64,000 nucleotides of DNA from Sinorhizobium sp. 8-89 (GCF_030124325.1 NZ_JASKLR010000014.1:1-64000); one strand, 5' to 3'. Positions 33,753 through 42,809 are shown, counted from the stretch's first letter. The notes: generated by a model not told the origin, from the letters alone. Numbers and translations are program-made.

Positions 33753-34414
33753 CATGATAGCGAAGCCATTGGATTGCGCGATATTCGCCGACACGTGCTG
33801 AGGAGCCGGCTGCCGTCTCTGATCATCTTGCTCAACACCGTCAAGGGCGGGGCATCGGCTCCCACTTTTACCCGCACCGTCGACCGGCGTGCAATGTCTC
33901 CATCGGAATGATCCGAACGCAGTGCAAACCGCCACGATCGAGCAGATGCGGCGCAAGGTGCAGGAACTGGCGGGCCTCACCGGCCGGCGCTCCGTCGCAT
34001 CCCGTCGTCACGCAATGGCTTGGCTTTCCCATGGACGAGTTCTGCGGACGAAGCCGAGCCGTGAGGCCCGGCAGGTCAACCGGTTTCCTCTCATCGAGAG
34101 GCGGATAAGCTGGGAGGATTGCCTCGACGGGCTCAGGAGCCACGGCCACCCCGATCCGCCCAAAAGCGCCTGCATCCGCTGTCCCTTCCACGCCAACAGC
34201 CTTTGGCAATCCATGCGGGGACAATGACGCCGAGGCATGGTCCGATGCTGTCGCGGTTGACCGGGCGATCCGCACGTGCCTGCGCAGTACCCGCGGCGAG
34301 CTCTTTCTAGATCGATCCGGCGTTCCCCTCGATGAAGTCGACTTTTCGACAGCGGCCGAACGCGGCCAGCTCGACCTGTGGCCGAACGAATGCGATGGGA
34401 TGTGTGGCGTGTGA
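33753..34414 (+). pseudogene. PAPS-reductase-like (adenine nucleotide alpha hydrolase) gene, degraded
   Basis: Pieces in different frames give MIAKPLDCAIFADT, then QTATIEQMRRKVQELAGLTG, then RTKPSREARQVNRFPLIERR with KSACIRCPFHANSLWQSMRG, and last DNDAEAWSDAVAVDRAIRTC to LDLWPNECDGMCGV and a TGA. These match the phage- and plasmid-borne phosphoadenosine phosphosulfate reductase-like proteins (CxxCPFH motif, KPSREPWQVNRFPLIE). At least three frameshifts are needed, near 33800, 33960-34020 and 34222, so the gene is dead. Confidence 0.7.
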
Positions 34415-35086
34415 TCGTCCACCAGGAAAGGATCGTTGACTTCAGCACCTAAGCGCTGCGCAGCGGGGCGAAGCCGCCGCCTTGCGGCCGACCCATGTTC
34501 GGCCGACAACCTTGGGGCCGAGCCACACCAAGCCGGCCAGGGCCGGCGCCCAGCCCTTAATGGGTATATTTCATGATCGTGGAGCGGCCGTTCCTTCTTG
34601 ATTGCAGCCGCGCGGCTCCTGGAGTTTCAGCAGTCGGCCCGTCGTCTTTCGACCGATATGAGGAGGCGGTTGGGTCCGTTTCCCGACTGAGGATGTTTGT
34701 CGTTATGCGATCACAGATGACGGGGGCAGCCGAGTTTGATAGTGCCTGAGCGTTACCGAGGTTGCGATCATCATGCCGACGGGAGGCCGCCTTTCGTCTG
34801 GCCCGGTGTTTCACGGAAGGGCGCGCACCTCGCGTCCTCGATGTGGCTGGTCTGACCGAAGGCCGCCTTCGCTTTGCTCCGCCTCGTTCTCAAGCCCTCA
34901 ACAGCCGTTCGCGACTTTCTTCCCCTGCTGGCTTCGCCACCATTCCTCGCGGACCAAGAAAGTCTCGCCCTGGCTGCTCTACACTACCGTTTCGGCCCCT
35001 CCGGGGTGCGGGCCGACCGCCTCCGGTCCATCGACCACCATCGAGGTCGCGATGGTCGCGGCCCGAGAAACTCACGGAGACGACAG
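34415..35086. other. Intergenic stretch upstream of the DUF736 gene
   Basis: About 670 bases with no gene that I can support. Long GC-rich frames run through it but have no family features. The part nearest the DUF736 gene presumably holds its promoter. I see no tRNA, convincing terminator or iteron set. Confidence 0.35.
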
Positions 35087-35398
35087 ATGGCTACCATCGG
35101 CACTTTCACTTCAAACGGCAGCTCCTTTTCCGGCGTCATCAAAACCCTCAACCTCAATGTCAAGGTCAAGCTGGTCCGCATCGAGAACCCCTCCGACAAG
35201 GGCCCGCACTTCCGCATCTTCGCAGCGGCGAATGTGGAACTCGGAGCCGCCTGGCAGAAGGTCTCCAACGAGGGTCGCGACTACCTCTCGGTCAAGCTGG
35301 ACGACCCGAGCTTCCCCGCGCCGATCTACGCCACACTGATCGAGGTGGAAGGCGAGGAAGGCCTGCAGCTGATCTGGTCCCGGCCGAACCGGGATTGA
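35087..35398 (+). CDS. DUF736 family protein
   Basis: This 103-residue cytoplasmic protein is of the DUF736 family, common on rhizobial and agrobacterial plasmids and of unknown function. It starts [20 protein letters not shown], continues with [20 protein letters not shown] and ends [18 protein letters not shown], which covers the whole family length. The frame is open far upstream, but family length places the start at 35087. In related plasmids this gene often lies near conjugation and plasmid-maintenance genes, in line with the TraG scrap nearby. Confidence 0.88.
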   Translation: MATIGTFTSNGSSFSGVIKTLNLNVKVKLVRIENPSDKGPHFRIFAAANVELGAAWQKVSNEGRDYLSVKLDDPSFPAPIYATLIEVEGEEGLQLIWSRPNRD

Positions 35399-35683
35399 GT
35401 TTCCCGCCAGGGGCTCCGCCGCAAGGCGGGGCTCCCTCTTCACGCATGAGAAAGCCGGAGCCTCCCGCGTTTCGGGTGCCATACGGAGCCGGGTGGGTCT
35501 GCTCAGATCCTCCAACGGGGCGCCCAGACCGAAGGCCTCGAGGACGAGCGGTTAGACCCCAAAATGCTGGCGCATTTCGGTTTCCCTACTCGCCGGCTCC
35601 GACGGTCGCCTTCCTCGCTTCCCCACCCCTCCGGTCCGCCATGACCGGAGCCGCCCTCTTTCACAAAAATCGTGCAGACGACG

Positions 35684-35850
35684 ATGACGATTTCCCTCGA
35701 ACAGCAAGTCGAAGAGCTTCGGCCGAGATGAACAATGCTTGCGACATGGACGAGCGCCGCCAAATTCCCGCGGAGCTAGAGCTCGCGCTGGCCGAGCGCG
35801 AGCTCATCATGGCCGACCAGGACGGCCCATCACTGCCGAGCCTCCTTTAA
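35684..35850 (+). pseudogene. Small conserved plasmid protein, frameshifted
   Basis: The frame MTISLEQQVEELR runs into a stop. A one-base shift near 35722 restores AEMNNACDMDERRQIPAELE and LALAERELIMADQDG to a TAA. The combined protein of about 55 residues looks like a small coiled-coil protein of rhizobial plasmids. A 40-residue product from the ATG at 35728 is possible. Confidence 0.45.
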
Positions 35851-35888
35851 GTGGAGGCTTTGCCGGCCGGGTGTCCGCCGCACCTCGT

Positions 35889-36146
35889 TCATCTCAGCAC
35901 CGAAGTGCGCGGAAGATAACCGCGCTTTCTTTTCTGTCGGAGCAGATCGAGAAACAGCCGGACCGCATCTTCTTCCCGGTCGAAATGATGGGTCTTCTGC
36001 TGGCCCGTGGAGCCGATGCGTCCCCACCGCCGCGTTAAACAGGCATCGCCGAACAAGGTCGGCTCGATCGACATGGCGTAATAACGGGCCATGTTCCTCG
36101 AGGGATCCGTTCGTTCGACATAGAGCTGATAAGGCTGCGCGATCAT
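35889..36146 (-). CDS. WGR-domain protein
   Basis: This 85-residue protein consists almost entirely of one WGR domain: QPYQLYVERTDPSRNMARYY, then the signature TRRWGRIGSTGQ and HHFDREEDAVRLFLDLLRQK with a basic end. WGR domains are found in PARP and in stand-alone plasmid proteins, and are thought to bind nucleic acid. The start at 36146 (MIAQPYQLYV) fits the usual family start; the frame allows 13 more codons. It is a typical small gene of rhizobial plasmids. Confidence 0.85.
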   Translation of the reverse strand: MIAQPYQLYVERTDPSRNMARYYAMSIEPTLFGDACLTRRWGRIGSTGQQKTHHFDREEDAVRLFLDLLRQKRKRGYLPRTSVLR

Positions 36147-36717
36147 GCCGATAGGGTCGGAAATTTCGTCGTCGGCGTCCAACAAGACTTATGAATCGGT
36201 CTGCGTCAAACGATTCATGATCGTGATGAGTGCGGAGCCGTCAGGCGGATTGAGCGAGATGGCTCAGGCGCACAGCTCTCGTCGCGATGCGACCGGAGTC
36301 CGCAAACGGTCTCCGGCCGTGCGGTCGCAATCACACTGATGGCAATCTTGATGCCGCCGCTAGGAGCATCGCCTGGACTAAGGCCCAGGACATGGAGAGC
36401 GTCAGCGCAAATCTCAATATTGATGAGACGCGTTGCTTCGCTGTGGTCGAGGCCAGCAAGCCGGTAGAAGAAGTCTTGCGCGAGGTCGTACCGGAATTCC
36501 CGAAGGAGCCGTTCCGTATCCGGAAGCAGCCCATCCAGTTCGAGAACAATGCAAACGTCAAATCCATTCTCCGCTCTTTCGCAAGCGGCGTCGTCATCAG
36601 GGATCACAGCATCTGTGCCAAGCGCGTCGGATTGTTCGCCGATCCGAGCGACGTGCGCCAAACCGAGGTCGCCCGGTTCGACGACGGTCGAACCGGGCGC
36701 TTCCGTGCAGGCGCGGA
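36147..36717. other. Stretch without a convincing gene
   Basis: Long frames exist on both strands. The plus frame from 36393 contains NIDETRCFAVVEASKPVEEV and FRIRKQPIQFENNANVKSIL. The opposing minus frame contains LAQDFFYRLAGLDHSEATRL. Neither matches a family I know, and the plus frame runs on into the HU gene. One may be a degraded plasmid gene. Confidence 0.3.
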
Positions 36718-36996
36718 TTACTTGTTCATCGCGTCCTTAAGCGCCTTCGCCGGCTGGAAGCTCAACTTCTTCGCGGCAGCCACTTTGATCGTCGCGCCGG
36801 TTGCGGGATTACGCGCATCGCGCTCCGGCGTGTCCTTGACCTTGAATTTTCCGAATCCGGGAATAGCCGTCTCGGCGCCTGCCGTTGCCGCCGCAGCAAC
36901 AGCGGCGAAGACCGCCTCAACGATCGTCTTGCCCTGAGCTTTCGTCAGGCCATGGTCGGCGGCGATCTTGTCAGCGATTTCATTGGTGGTGGTCAT
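36718..36996 (-). CDS. HU-family DNA-binding protein
   Basis: This 92-residue histone-like protein has MTTTNEIADKIAADHGLTKA followed by VEAVFAAVAAAATAGAETAI, PGFGKFKVKDTPERDARNPA with the DNA-binding arm, and ending AAKKLSFQPAKALKDAMNK. The GFGKF and R-x-x-RNPxTG motifs are those of HU/IHF. HU proteins compact DNA and assist replication and recombination; plasmid copies may act on the plasmid itself. The start at 36996 gives the family length. Confidence 0.92.
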   Translation of the reverse strand: MTTTNEIADKIAADHGLTKAQGKTIVEAVFAAVAAAATAGAETAIPGFGKFKVKDTPERDARNPATGATIKVAAAKKLSFQPAKALKDAMNK

Positions 36997-37549
36997 GATT
37001 GAGTCCTCGTTATCTCCCACGGCAACATTTTCACCGGATTCATCCATTGTCACGCGACGCGGGCGCGCCACCCGCACAATCGCATCTATTTCCACAACTT
37101 GGTGGCGGGTTAAAGCATCTGTTCGAAAGCTGTTGCCTTGTCGCGCGCGCCTTCGGGAATGCTTTGTGTATCACAAGGCTGTATTCCGCTTTGCGGCAAG
37201 ACTCACGCACTGGCATTTACCGCGGCAAGGATGTATGGCGCGTGAAACATATTCGAAGCTTCATCACGGAAGAAACGGTTCAAGTCGGAAGCCGTGCCGA
37301 TTTCGGCCGCTTGGCGATTGAAAATTGCCAAGCAAATTGTCGGCGAACAGCGTTTTGAGCTCGCCAAGGGGGCGCGTGACGGCACGGAAGACGACGTCCG
37401 GGCAGCCGGCAATGCTCTGGGTCAGGCGATCACGAACGTTTTGCTCGAAGTTCATGACGGGCTGCTGGAAGGAATTCCCGAAGACCATGACGCGCCTTAA
37501 GCAAGAAGCTCCACTGCTTCTCCGCGCTGTCCCGGAAGTCTGCATTGGG
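36997..37549. other. Upstream region of the HU gene and degenerate sequence
   Basis: About 550 bases. The left third is the HU promoter region. The rest has a plus-strand stretch reading LYSALRQDSRTGIYRGKDVW and KHIRSFITEETVQVGSRADF that looks protein-like but is interrupted and has no start signal. I do not recognise it. Confidence 0.3.
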
Positions 37550-37810
37550 CTTTAGGCATGCCTTCATATCCGCGAGCCGGAACCAGATAGCGCGTCCGCA
37601 TCTAAGCGGTGGATTGCCGGCCATGAAGACGATCTGCTCGTCGCTGAGCATGCGCAGCACCTCGTGCGGCAGGATCAGCAATCGGCGGCTGAGCTGCTTC
37701 GGCGCGACTGTGACGATCCTTTTATCCCCGTTGAGCGGTTTGCCTGGTCGACCTCGACCGTCATGTCGCCGCAAGACTTCGAGATATAGTTGGCCGTCTC
37801 CCGATCGTTG
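37550..37810 (-). pseudogene. TraG/VirD4-type coupling protein, C-terminal scrap
   Basis: The frame reads APKQLSRRLLILPHEVLRML then SDEQIVFMAGNPPLRCGRAI and WFR. This corresponds to the C-terminal segment of TraG/VirD4 coupling proteins (LLTPDEVMRLPEDEQIVFVAGQPPLRCGRA pattern). No ATPase motifs can be found on either side. It is a leftover of a conjugation gene set and supports plasmid ancestry of this segment. Confidence 0.6.
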
Positions 37811-38486
37811 ATCGCGGCTAGCGAGATCATGACGCCGATTCAAATCATTTGCTCGTCGCATCACGGCCGCTAGGCCTCGCTCATCTGGCCCATTCGACTG
37901 GAAGATCAGCCTCAGGCTGATGCTGGATTTCAGCCGGGATCGCGGGCGGTTTCGAGGATACGCCAGGTAGCCGAGCCGCGCGACTGCATCGAGCAGGTGT
38001 CGTTCCCTCGACCCGTGCCATTGCGGTTGTAGATGGCGCTCAGCAAGAACCGATCACCACGCGGGCTAGTCCCCGATGCGCCTCCTTGATCGCCTGCAGG
38101 CGGCGGTGTCCTTCTGCAGGTCCAACCAGTGGCAGCGCTCGCCGAATTTGCTCCGCAGCGTCGCGCCGTTCACGCCTTCTCGCGCCAGCCTTTCGCGACG
38201 AGAGAGCATTGTCGACTTCAGAAATCGCCTTGTAGCCGCCCACGGTCAGAATTCCGCGCGCGGTCTTGCTGTCTGCGCAGGACGATGTCGGCCCTCTCGC
38301 CCTTTCGCTGCCGTCCCTTCGGTTTTTTTGCACTCCTGCCGGACGGCGCCTCGCCGTCAATGGCCCGCCCGCGCCAGCTGCCGGCAATGATGCCGGCGCA
38401 CCCGTGTTGGCCATGACGGCTGCGCCTGTGGCCGTCCGGCCTTTCGCGCAGCGTCCTTCGGGACCGAGCAACGAAAGGAGAAAATC
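37811..38486. other. Degenerate stretch with one doubtful reading frame
   Basis: On the minus strand, 38040-38250 reads KAISEVDNALSS, DAAEQIRRALPLVGPAEGHR and LQAIKEAHRGLARVVIGSC to a TGA. That resembles a genuine protein end, but it has no start codon with a ribosome site and the family is unknown to me. The remainder holds no gene I can support. Confidence 0.3.
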
Positions 38487-38852
38487 ATGGGACTCGACAT
38501 GTACGCCTGCACTCTTCGCCAATCGCCCGCCGTGCCGGTGGATTTCGACGTCGGCGATGCGGTGGCGCTTCATTATTGGCGCAAGCACCCGAACCTGCAC
38601 GGCTGGATGGAAGCGCTTTATCGCGAAAAGGGCGGCACCCAGGCGGATTTCAATTGCGTCAATCTTCAGCTTTCGGCCGAGGACCTCGACCGCCTGGAGG
38701 TTGCAATCCGCAATCGGCGTCTGCCGCACACCGAAGGTTTCTTCTTCGGCGTCTCCGATGGCAGCGAACTGGACGATGACCTCGCCTTCATCGCCAAGGC
38801 GCGCGAAGCGGTCGCGGCGGGACTTGTCGTCTTCTACACAGCCTGGTGGTAG
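38487..38852 (+). CDS. Conserved hypothetical protein of rhizobial plasmids
   Basis: This 121-residue protein starts MGLDMYACTLRQSPAVPVDF, continues with YWRKHPNLHGWMEALYREKG, CVNLQLSAEDLDRLEVAIRN, GFFFGVSDGSELDDDLAFIA, and ends GLVVFYTAWW. Similar proteins are sometimes annotated as phosphoglycerate kinase, but I see no kinase motif, and the real function is unknown. AAAGGAG is well placed before the ATG. A truncated paralogue lies at 15364-15507. Confidence 0.75.
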   Translation: MGLDMYACTLRQSPAVPVDFDVGDAVALHYWRKHPNLHGWMEALYREKGGTQADFNCVNLQLSAEDLDRLEVAIRNRRLPHTEGFFFGVSDGSELDDDLAFIAKAREAVAAGLVVFYTAWW

Positions 38853-38967
38853 GAGCGATCGCTGGGCCGGCAATTGCCGGCCCAGCCACTCGCAATGGCG
38901 GGCGCTCGCGACGTGCTGACTACCCGTCCCGCAGCGCACGCCGTATTCCGGCCAGTTTTCTCCGCGC

Positions 38968-39238
38968 TCAGGAGCTTTTTCCTGTAGCCAATCCAACCAG
39001 CTTCTGCGGGAAGTAGGCGCCGATCGTCTCCATGGGACTGGCGTTCAGGGCCTGGCAGATCTTCACGAGCATCGCCGCGGAGACGCGATTGATGCCCTTT
39101 TTCGTATTTCTGGATCTGCTGGAATGTGACGTCGACTTCCGTTGCCAGCAGTTGGTGGCTGACCACAATGACCCGCGTCCGCCCGCCGATTTCGTGGTCC
39201 ATCGATCTGCGCCGTCTTTCTGCAGTGTGCGTCCGCAT
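38968..39238 (-). pseudogene. XRE-family regulator, frameshifted
   Basis: The N-terminal frame gives VSHQLLATEVDVTFQQIQKY EKG, a helix-turn-helix. A one-base shift in the next codons is needed to continue NRVSAAMLVKICQALNASPM and ETIGAYFPQ to a TGA. The join matches rhizobial XRE regulators (ITFQQIQKYEKGTNRVSA pattern). As it stands the product would stop matching the family in the middle of the DNA-binding domain. Confidence 0.65.
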
Positions 39239-39333
39239 CCTCTGTTCACCAAGACGGCTGACGCTTTGCACGTTCGGCGCGGCGCCTGGCAAGGCTACTG
39301 ATACCTGCCGCGCCAGACGCTGCAGCTTTGATC

Positions 39334-39511
39334 GCGCAGTGTCCTGCGCATCTGCATAGGTGCCCTTGCTGCACCGTGACCAATCGACATTGCCGTTATC
39401 GACAAGCCAGCGATTGAACTCGTGGCCGTCGGCGCCTAAGCAGACGTCGAGGAAGCCGTTATAACGGTCGCGCTCGACGAACTCGCAGGGGGTCGGGCGG
39501 GAGGCGGCGCC
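39334..39511 (-). pseudogene. Staphylococcal-nuclease-like (thermonuclease) C-terminal scrap
   Basis: About 59 codons read ERDRYNGFLDVCLGADGHEF, then NRWLVDNGNVDWSRCSKGTY and ADAQDTARSK. This matches the C-terminal end of SNase-like proteins (DRYNRFLAVC..G..NRWLVANGWAVDWPRYSKG). The N-terminal catalytic part is absent. It lies between two other broken or small genes. Confidence 0.6.
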
Positions 39512-39515
39512 TGCG

Positions 39516-39929
39516 TCAGTTGACCTCGATGTCATTATCGTCGCACCAGGCCCTCAACGCTTCTTCCGTTGCTTTTTGCTCGAAGTCGTACCACCGATCC
39601 AAGGCGTGCCGGTGCTCCAACAGGTCCTTGAAGCGGCCATAGGCACCCCCGCGACTGAAAATTTGCCGAACCTTAGCGTAATCATCTGGCAGTTGGCGGC
39701 GCGCGAAGCTCAGCACCAGCGGCATGCCGAGATCGAGCTCTCTCTTGTCCGGAATGGGGATGTATTTCGCGCTGTCCTCGATATCGTCTGGCAGTTCCTC
39801 GACGTCATCCAACCAGTCCTCCCAGTAGATCTTGCCTGTCTCCTTGCACAGATAGGCGGTGTTTTCGCCGCTTCCACCGGAGCTCACGAATTCGAACGCA
39901 TCCCGAAGCTCGCTGAAGTTCACTGTCAT
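39516..39929 (-). CDS. UPF0158 family protein
   Basis: This 137-residue acidic protein of unknown function contains TAYLCKETGKIYWEDWLDDV, YIPIPDKRELDLGMPLVLSF and YGRFKDLLEHRHALDRWYDF, ending in ALRAWCDDNDIEVN. This is the complete UPF0158 pattern. The ATG at 39929 is preferred, with GGAGGGACGGG just upstream; the frame allows 17 more codons. It appears intact among decayed genes. Confidence 0.8.
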   Translation of the reverse strand: MTVNFSELRDAFEFVSSGGSGENTAYLCKETGKIYWEDWLDDVEELPDDIEDSAKYIPIPDKRELDLGMPLVLSFARRQLPDDYAKVRQIFSRGGAYGRFKDLLEHRHALDRWYDFEQKATEEALRAWCDDNDIEVN

Positions 39930-39989
39930 TCCCGTCCCTCCACCTTTTCGCAACCGCGGACATTTCAACATGACTGCCACATGAAATGG

Positions 39990-41180
39990 AACGCCCCCTC
40001 TCTTGAGCGAATGCGGCGGTTCACACGCGGCTACCGCCTCGGCGATGGAAAGGCGATTGCAGTTGTCCTACCGGGGCCTTGCGCAGTTTTGGAAAGTGCT
40101 CGAGGCCTGCATGAACGGCGGCGACGCCGTTATCGCTCAGGCGGCGAACACGGGCTGACCGGAGGCTCGACGCTACGCCGCGGCGTGGTCATCATCAACA
40201 CGATGCGGATCAAGTCACTTCATCTCCTGGCAGAGGGTCGACAGGTTATCGCGTTTCCTGGAGCGACTCTGGACGAACTGGAATGGGCGCTGAAGCCGCT
40301 CGGACGCGAGCCGTATTTCCGTTATCGGATCATCCTGACTTGCGCCTCCGTAATTGGCGGCATCTGCGATACTCCGGCGGATCCCTCGTCCAAAGAGGTC
40401 TCGCCTACACTGAGCTCGCGCTCTACGCCCGAGTTGATGCGGACGGAGGGCTAGCCTGATCAATCACCTTGGTATTGATCTTGGGTGTTAGCGACCGGAC
40501 GCCTGCCGAAGCTCTTTGCCGTAAAGAGCCGGATCGACGCATTTGCGGAACGGCTTTCATTCCTGCCGGCGTACTTGAGTGACCGGGTCATGCAGGCTCT
40601 CAGCCGTCTTTTTCCGTCTCACCTTGCTCTGCGGCTCAAGGAATTTCGCACACGGTTCCAGCATTATCTGATGATCAAGCTAGCAGGTTCAGTGGTGGAC
40701 GAAACGTGGATCCTTCTTGCGGCCCTCTTCGCTTCCGAAGCCGGCGATTTCTTCGAATGCACCCCGCAAGAGGCATGCCGCGTTCCTTCACCGTTTCCCA
40801 ACGGCCGGGGCAGCCGTGCGCTACCGCGCAATCCACACCGCGACGGCTGGGGGTATCGTCGCTCTGGACATCGCCTTGCCAAGGAATGAAACCGATCGGA
40901 TGGAAACGCTCCCCGACAAAATCGAGCAACTGATCCTGAAAAAACTCTACTATGGCACTTCTTCGTCTTCCATCAGGATTATATCGTCGAGCGGGGTGTC
41001 GACTGGTTGGAAGCGGAAGATCATCGAACTCCTGGACCGGCGCAATGCGCGCTAGCCGCCCGAGCACAATGTCGGTCATCTCTACAAAGCCGAGGATGCC
41101 GTGGTGGCCCACTAACGCGAACTCGACCCGTGCAACTGCGTCAACCCGCATATCGGCCAGAGCTCGAAACGGTTGCGCTG
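39990..41180 (+). pseudogene. dld: Quinone-dependent D-lactate dehydrogenase, multiply broken
   Basis: Successive fragments in all three frames follow the order of a Dld-type FAD enzyme: RFTRGYRLGDGKAIAVVLPG, WKVLEACMNGGDAVIAQAAN, TMRIKSLHLLAEGRQVIAFP with GATLDELEWALKPLGRE. Then come ELALYARVDADGG and, after an apparent internal deletion near 40490, RLPKLFAVKSRIDAFAERLS, LAALFASEAGDFFECTP, AAVRYRAIHTATAGGIVALD and LPDKIEQLILKKLYYG. A normal gene has about 570 codons; here about 400 codons span many indels and stops. D-lactate oxidation would be the last step of methylglyoxal detoxification. Confidence 0.8.
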
Positions 41181-41234
41181 GTGCTGAACGAACGAAGCCA
41201 TTGCGAACAGGCGTCCCGGTAGAAATGGGGAAGC

Positions 41235-41537
41235 CTATTCGGCGGCGATGACCCGGAATGCCTGCGACTGTACCTTGTCGCCATTCATCAGGTAGATCAG
41301 ACAGCTCGTGCGAAGCAGCGAGCTGAAATTCGAAATCGAGGCGTTAAGCTCCAACGCTTCGTCATAAAGGGTCGATAGAAACCGGGCGGTCGAAAGGCCC
41401 TGTTTTTCGGCAATCTCGTCGATCAGCACCCAGAAGGCCGCTTCGAGCTGGATACTCGTGGAATGGCCGCCAATGCGGACGGAACGGTTTATCGGGCGGT
41501 ACCGCTCAGGGTTCTGGCCCGCATAGATCTCACACAT
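41235..41537 (-). CDS. Ribbon-helix-helix domain protein
   Basis: This 100-residue protein has a ribbon-helix-helix fold of the RHH_4 type: NRSVRIGGHSTSIQLEAAFW, then LIDEIAEKQGLSTARFLSTL and SNFSSLLRTSCLIYL. Such proteins bind DNA as dimers, though the targets of this group are unknown. It is a clear paralogue of the RHH gene at 51339. It lies between the dld remnant and the divergent glyoxalase gene and might control the latter. Confidence 0.83.
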   Translation of the reverse strand: MCEIYAGQNPERYRPINRSVRIGGHSTSIQLEAAFWVLIDEIAEKQGLSTARFLSTLYDEALELNASISNFSSLLRTSCLIYLMNGDKVQSQAFRVIAAE

Positions 41538-41725
41538 GGTTCCTCCCTTTATTCTTGTGATTCCAGTATGGCTCGCCGGTAGTTGATGTCAAACCTCGGC
41601 CGTGGGGGAGATCACCCCGTTCACGCCCAGATATCGCATTTTGACGGTCTTTTTTGCCTGCGGTAATCCGTTGCTACCAACGCGTCTCGATCGCGAACTA
41701 GCATCCCCTCATAAAGGGAGACACG

Positions 41726-42124
41726 ATGTTGGCAAAAGCAATACATTCGATGGTTCGCGTTCTGGACGAGGCGCGTTCGATCAATTTCTATGAAAAGGCC
41801 TTCGAACTCAAAGTGGCCGACCGACTGGACTTCGACACCTTCACGCTCGTCTACATGAGCAATGATGAGAGCGAATTCGAGGTCGAACTCACTATCAATA
41901 AGGGACGTACCGAGCCCTATAGCCTTGGCGACGGCTACGGCCATCTCGCAGTTTCAGTGGATGATCTCGACGGCGTGCATGCGCGCGTGACGGCTGCCAG
42001 GCTGAACCCCAATAAGATCGTCGAATTCAACCGCGAAGGCGCTCTCATCGCTCGCTTCTTCTTCATCACCGATCCGGACGGCTACAAGATCGAGGTTTTG
42101 CAGCGTCATGGTCGCTTCAAATAA
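41726..42124 (+). CDS. gloA: Lactoylglutathione lyase (glyoxalase I)
   Basis: This 132-residue VOC-family protein isomerises the hemithioacetal of methylglyoxal and glutathione to S-lactoylglutathione in the cytoplasm. Features are the N-terminal AKAIHSMVRVLDEARSINFY with the first metal His, then FEVELTINKGRTEPYSLGDG with a Glu ligand, GYGHLAVSVDDLD with the second His, and FFITDPDGYKIEVLQR with the final Glu. Length is normal. GGGAG precedes the ATG. A frameshifted relative lies at 47670-48045 inside the sigma54 cluster. Confidence 0.9.
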   Translation: MLAKAIHSMVRVLDEARSINFYEKAFELKVADRLDFDTFTLVYMSNDESEFEVELTINKGRTEPYSLGDGYGHLAVSVDDLDGVHARVTAARLNPNKIVEFNREGALIARFFFITDPDGYKIEVLQRHGRFK

Positions 42125-42128
42125 CGGC

Positions 42129-42152
42129 GCGGCGCCTGGAGGAGGGCGCCGC
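42129..42152 (+). terminator. Hairpin after glyoxalase gene
   Basis: Perfect 8-bp stem GCGGCGCC / GGCGCCGC with loop TGGAGGAG, starting 4 bases after the gloA stop. There is no U-run, so it may be an attenuating or stabilising hairpin instead of a true terminator. A hairpin of the same layout follows the next gene. Confidence 0.45.
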
Positions 42153-42200
42153 CCAAGATGCCTGGCTCGCAGGCGATTGCAAAAAGGGGAGGATAGCCCA

Positions 42201-42731
42201 ATGGCGGATATCTACGAGAACCGGCGCGGCATCTCGCGCCGTGAATTGTTGAAACGCGGAACGGTCGGCGCGGCTCTGATTGTTTCCGGTCGTTCGGTCC
42301 TCAGTCCCGAGAATGCCTGGGGCCTGGAGACGACAGCACTCAGACCGGAAACCGTCGCAACCCTGATCCTGCTTGCCCGCGACATCTATCCGCACGACCA
42401 GCTCGCCGACCGCTTCTATGCGATCGCGATCAAGGGGCAGGATGCCAAAGCCGCGAGGGATACGGCACACAAGGCGCTCATAGAGAACGGTGTCGCCGAT
42501 CTCGACAAGCGCGCCGGCAGCGGCGGCTATCGCGGCCTGTCGTGGGAGGACGATCGGGTCGCGATCCTGCGCGACATCGAGACGACACCCTTCTTCCAGG
42601 CGGTACGCGGCGATCTCGTGGTCAGCCTCTACAATCAAAAGGAGCTCTGGCCGATCTTCGGATATGAAGGCGAATCCTACTCGCAGGGCGGCTACATCGA
42701 CCGCGGCTTCAACGACATCGAGTGGCTTTGA
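42201..42731 (+). CDS. Tat-exported small subunit of a GMC dehydrogenase (gluconate 2-dehydrogenase subunit 3-like)
   Basis: This 176-residue protein has a twin-arginine signal (ISRRELLKRGTVGAALIVSG) and a mature part of about 140 residues (ATLILLARDIYPHDQLADRF, TTPFFQAVRGDLVVSLYNQK, GGYIDRGFNDIEWL). It resembles subunit 3 / gamma of sugar or gluconate dehydrogenases, which carries the flavoprotein to the periplasm by hitch-hiking through Tat. GGGAGGA lies before the ATG. The large subunit follows after 78 bases. The usual tri-haem cytochrome c subunit is not encoded next to it. Confidence 0.83.
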   Translation: MADIYENRRGISRRELLKRGTVGAALIVSGRSVLSPENAWGLETTALRPETVATLILLARDIYPHDQLADRFYAIAIKGQDAKAARDTAHKALIENGVADLDKRAGSGGYRGLSWEDDRVAILRDIETTPFFQAVRGDLVVSLYNQKELWPIFGYEGESYSQGGYIDRGFNDIEWL

Positions 42732-42738
42732 GCGAATG

Positions 42739-42765
42739 TGCCCGCGCCGGAGGAGGCGGCGGGCA
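42739..42765 (+). terminator. Hairpin between small and large subunit genes
   Basis: TGCCCGC / GCGGGCA arms with an inner GCC / GGC pair and a GGAGGA loop, starting 7 bases after the small-subunit stop. No U-run follows. The layout repeats that of the hairpin before the small-subunit gene. Confidence 0.4.
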
Positions 42766-42809
42766 GGCGGACGCTTGTGCGCCGCAGGGTACATTTTCGG
42801 GAGGATATC

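Noticed and set aside
35411-35440. Possible terminator after the DUF736 gene
   Set aside because: Only a 5-bp CCGCC-GCAA-GGCGG stem; the flanking GGGGCTCC copies are direct, not inverted, repeats.
36393-36937. Plus-strand frame running into the HU gene
   Set aside because: No family match, no ribosome site, and its second half is antisense to the certain HU gene.
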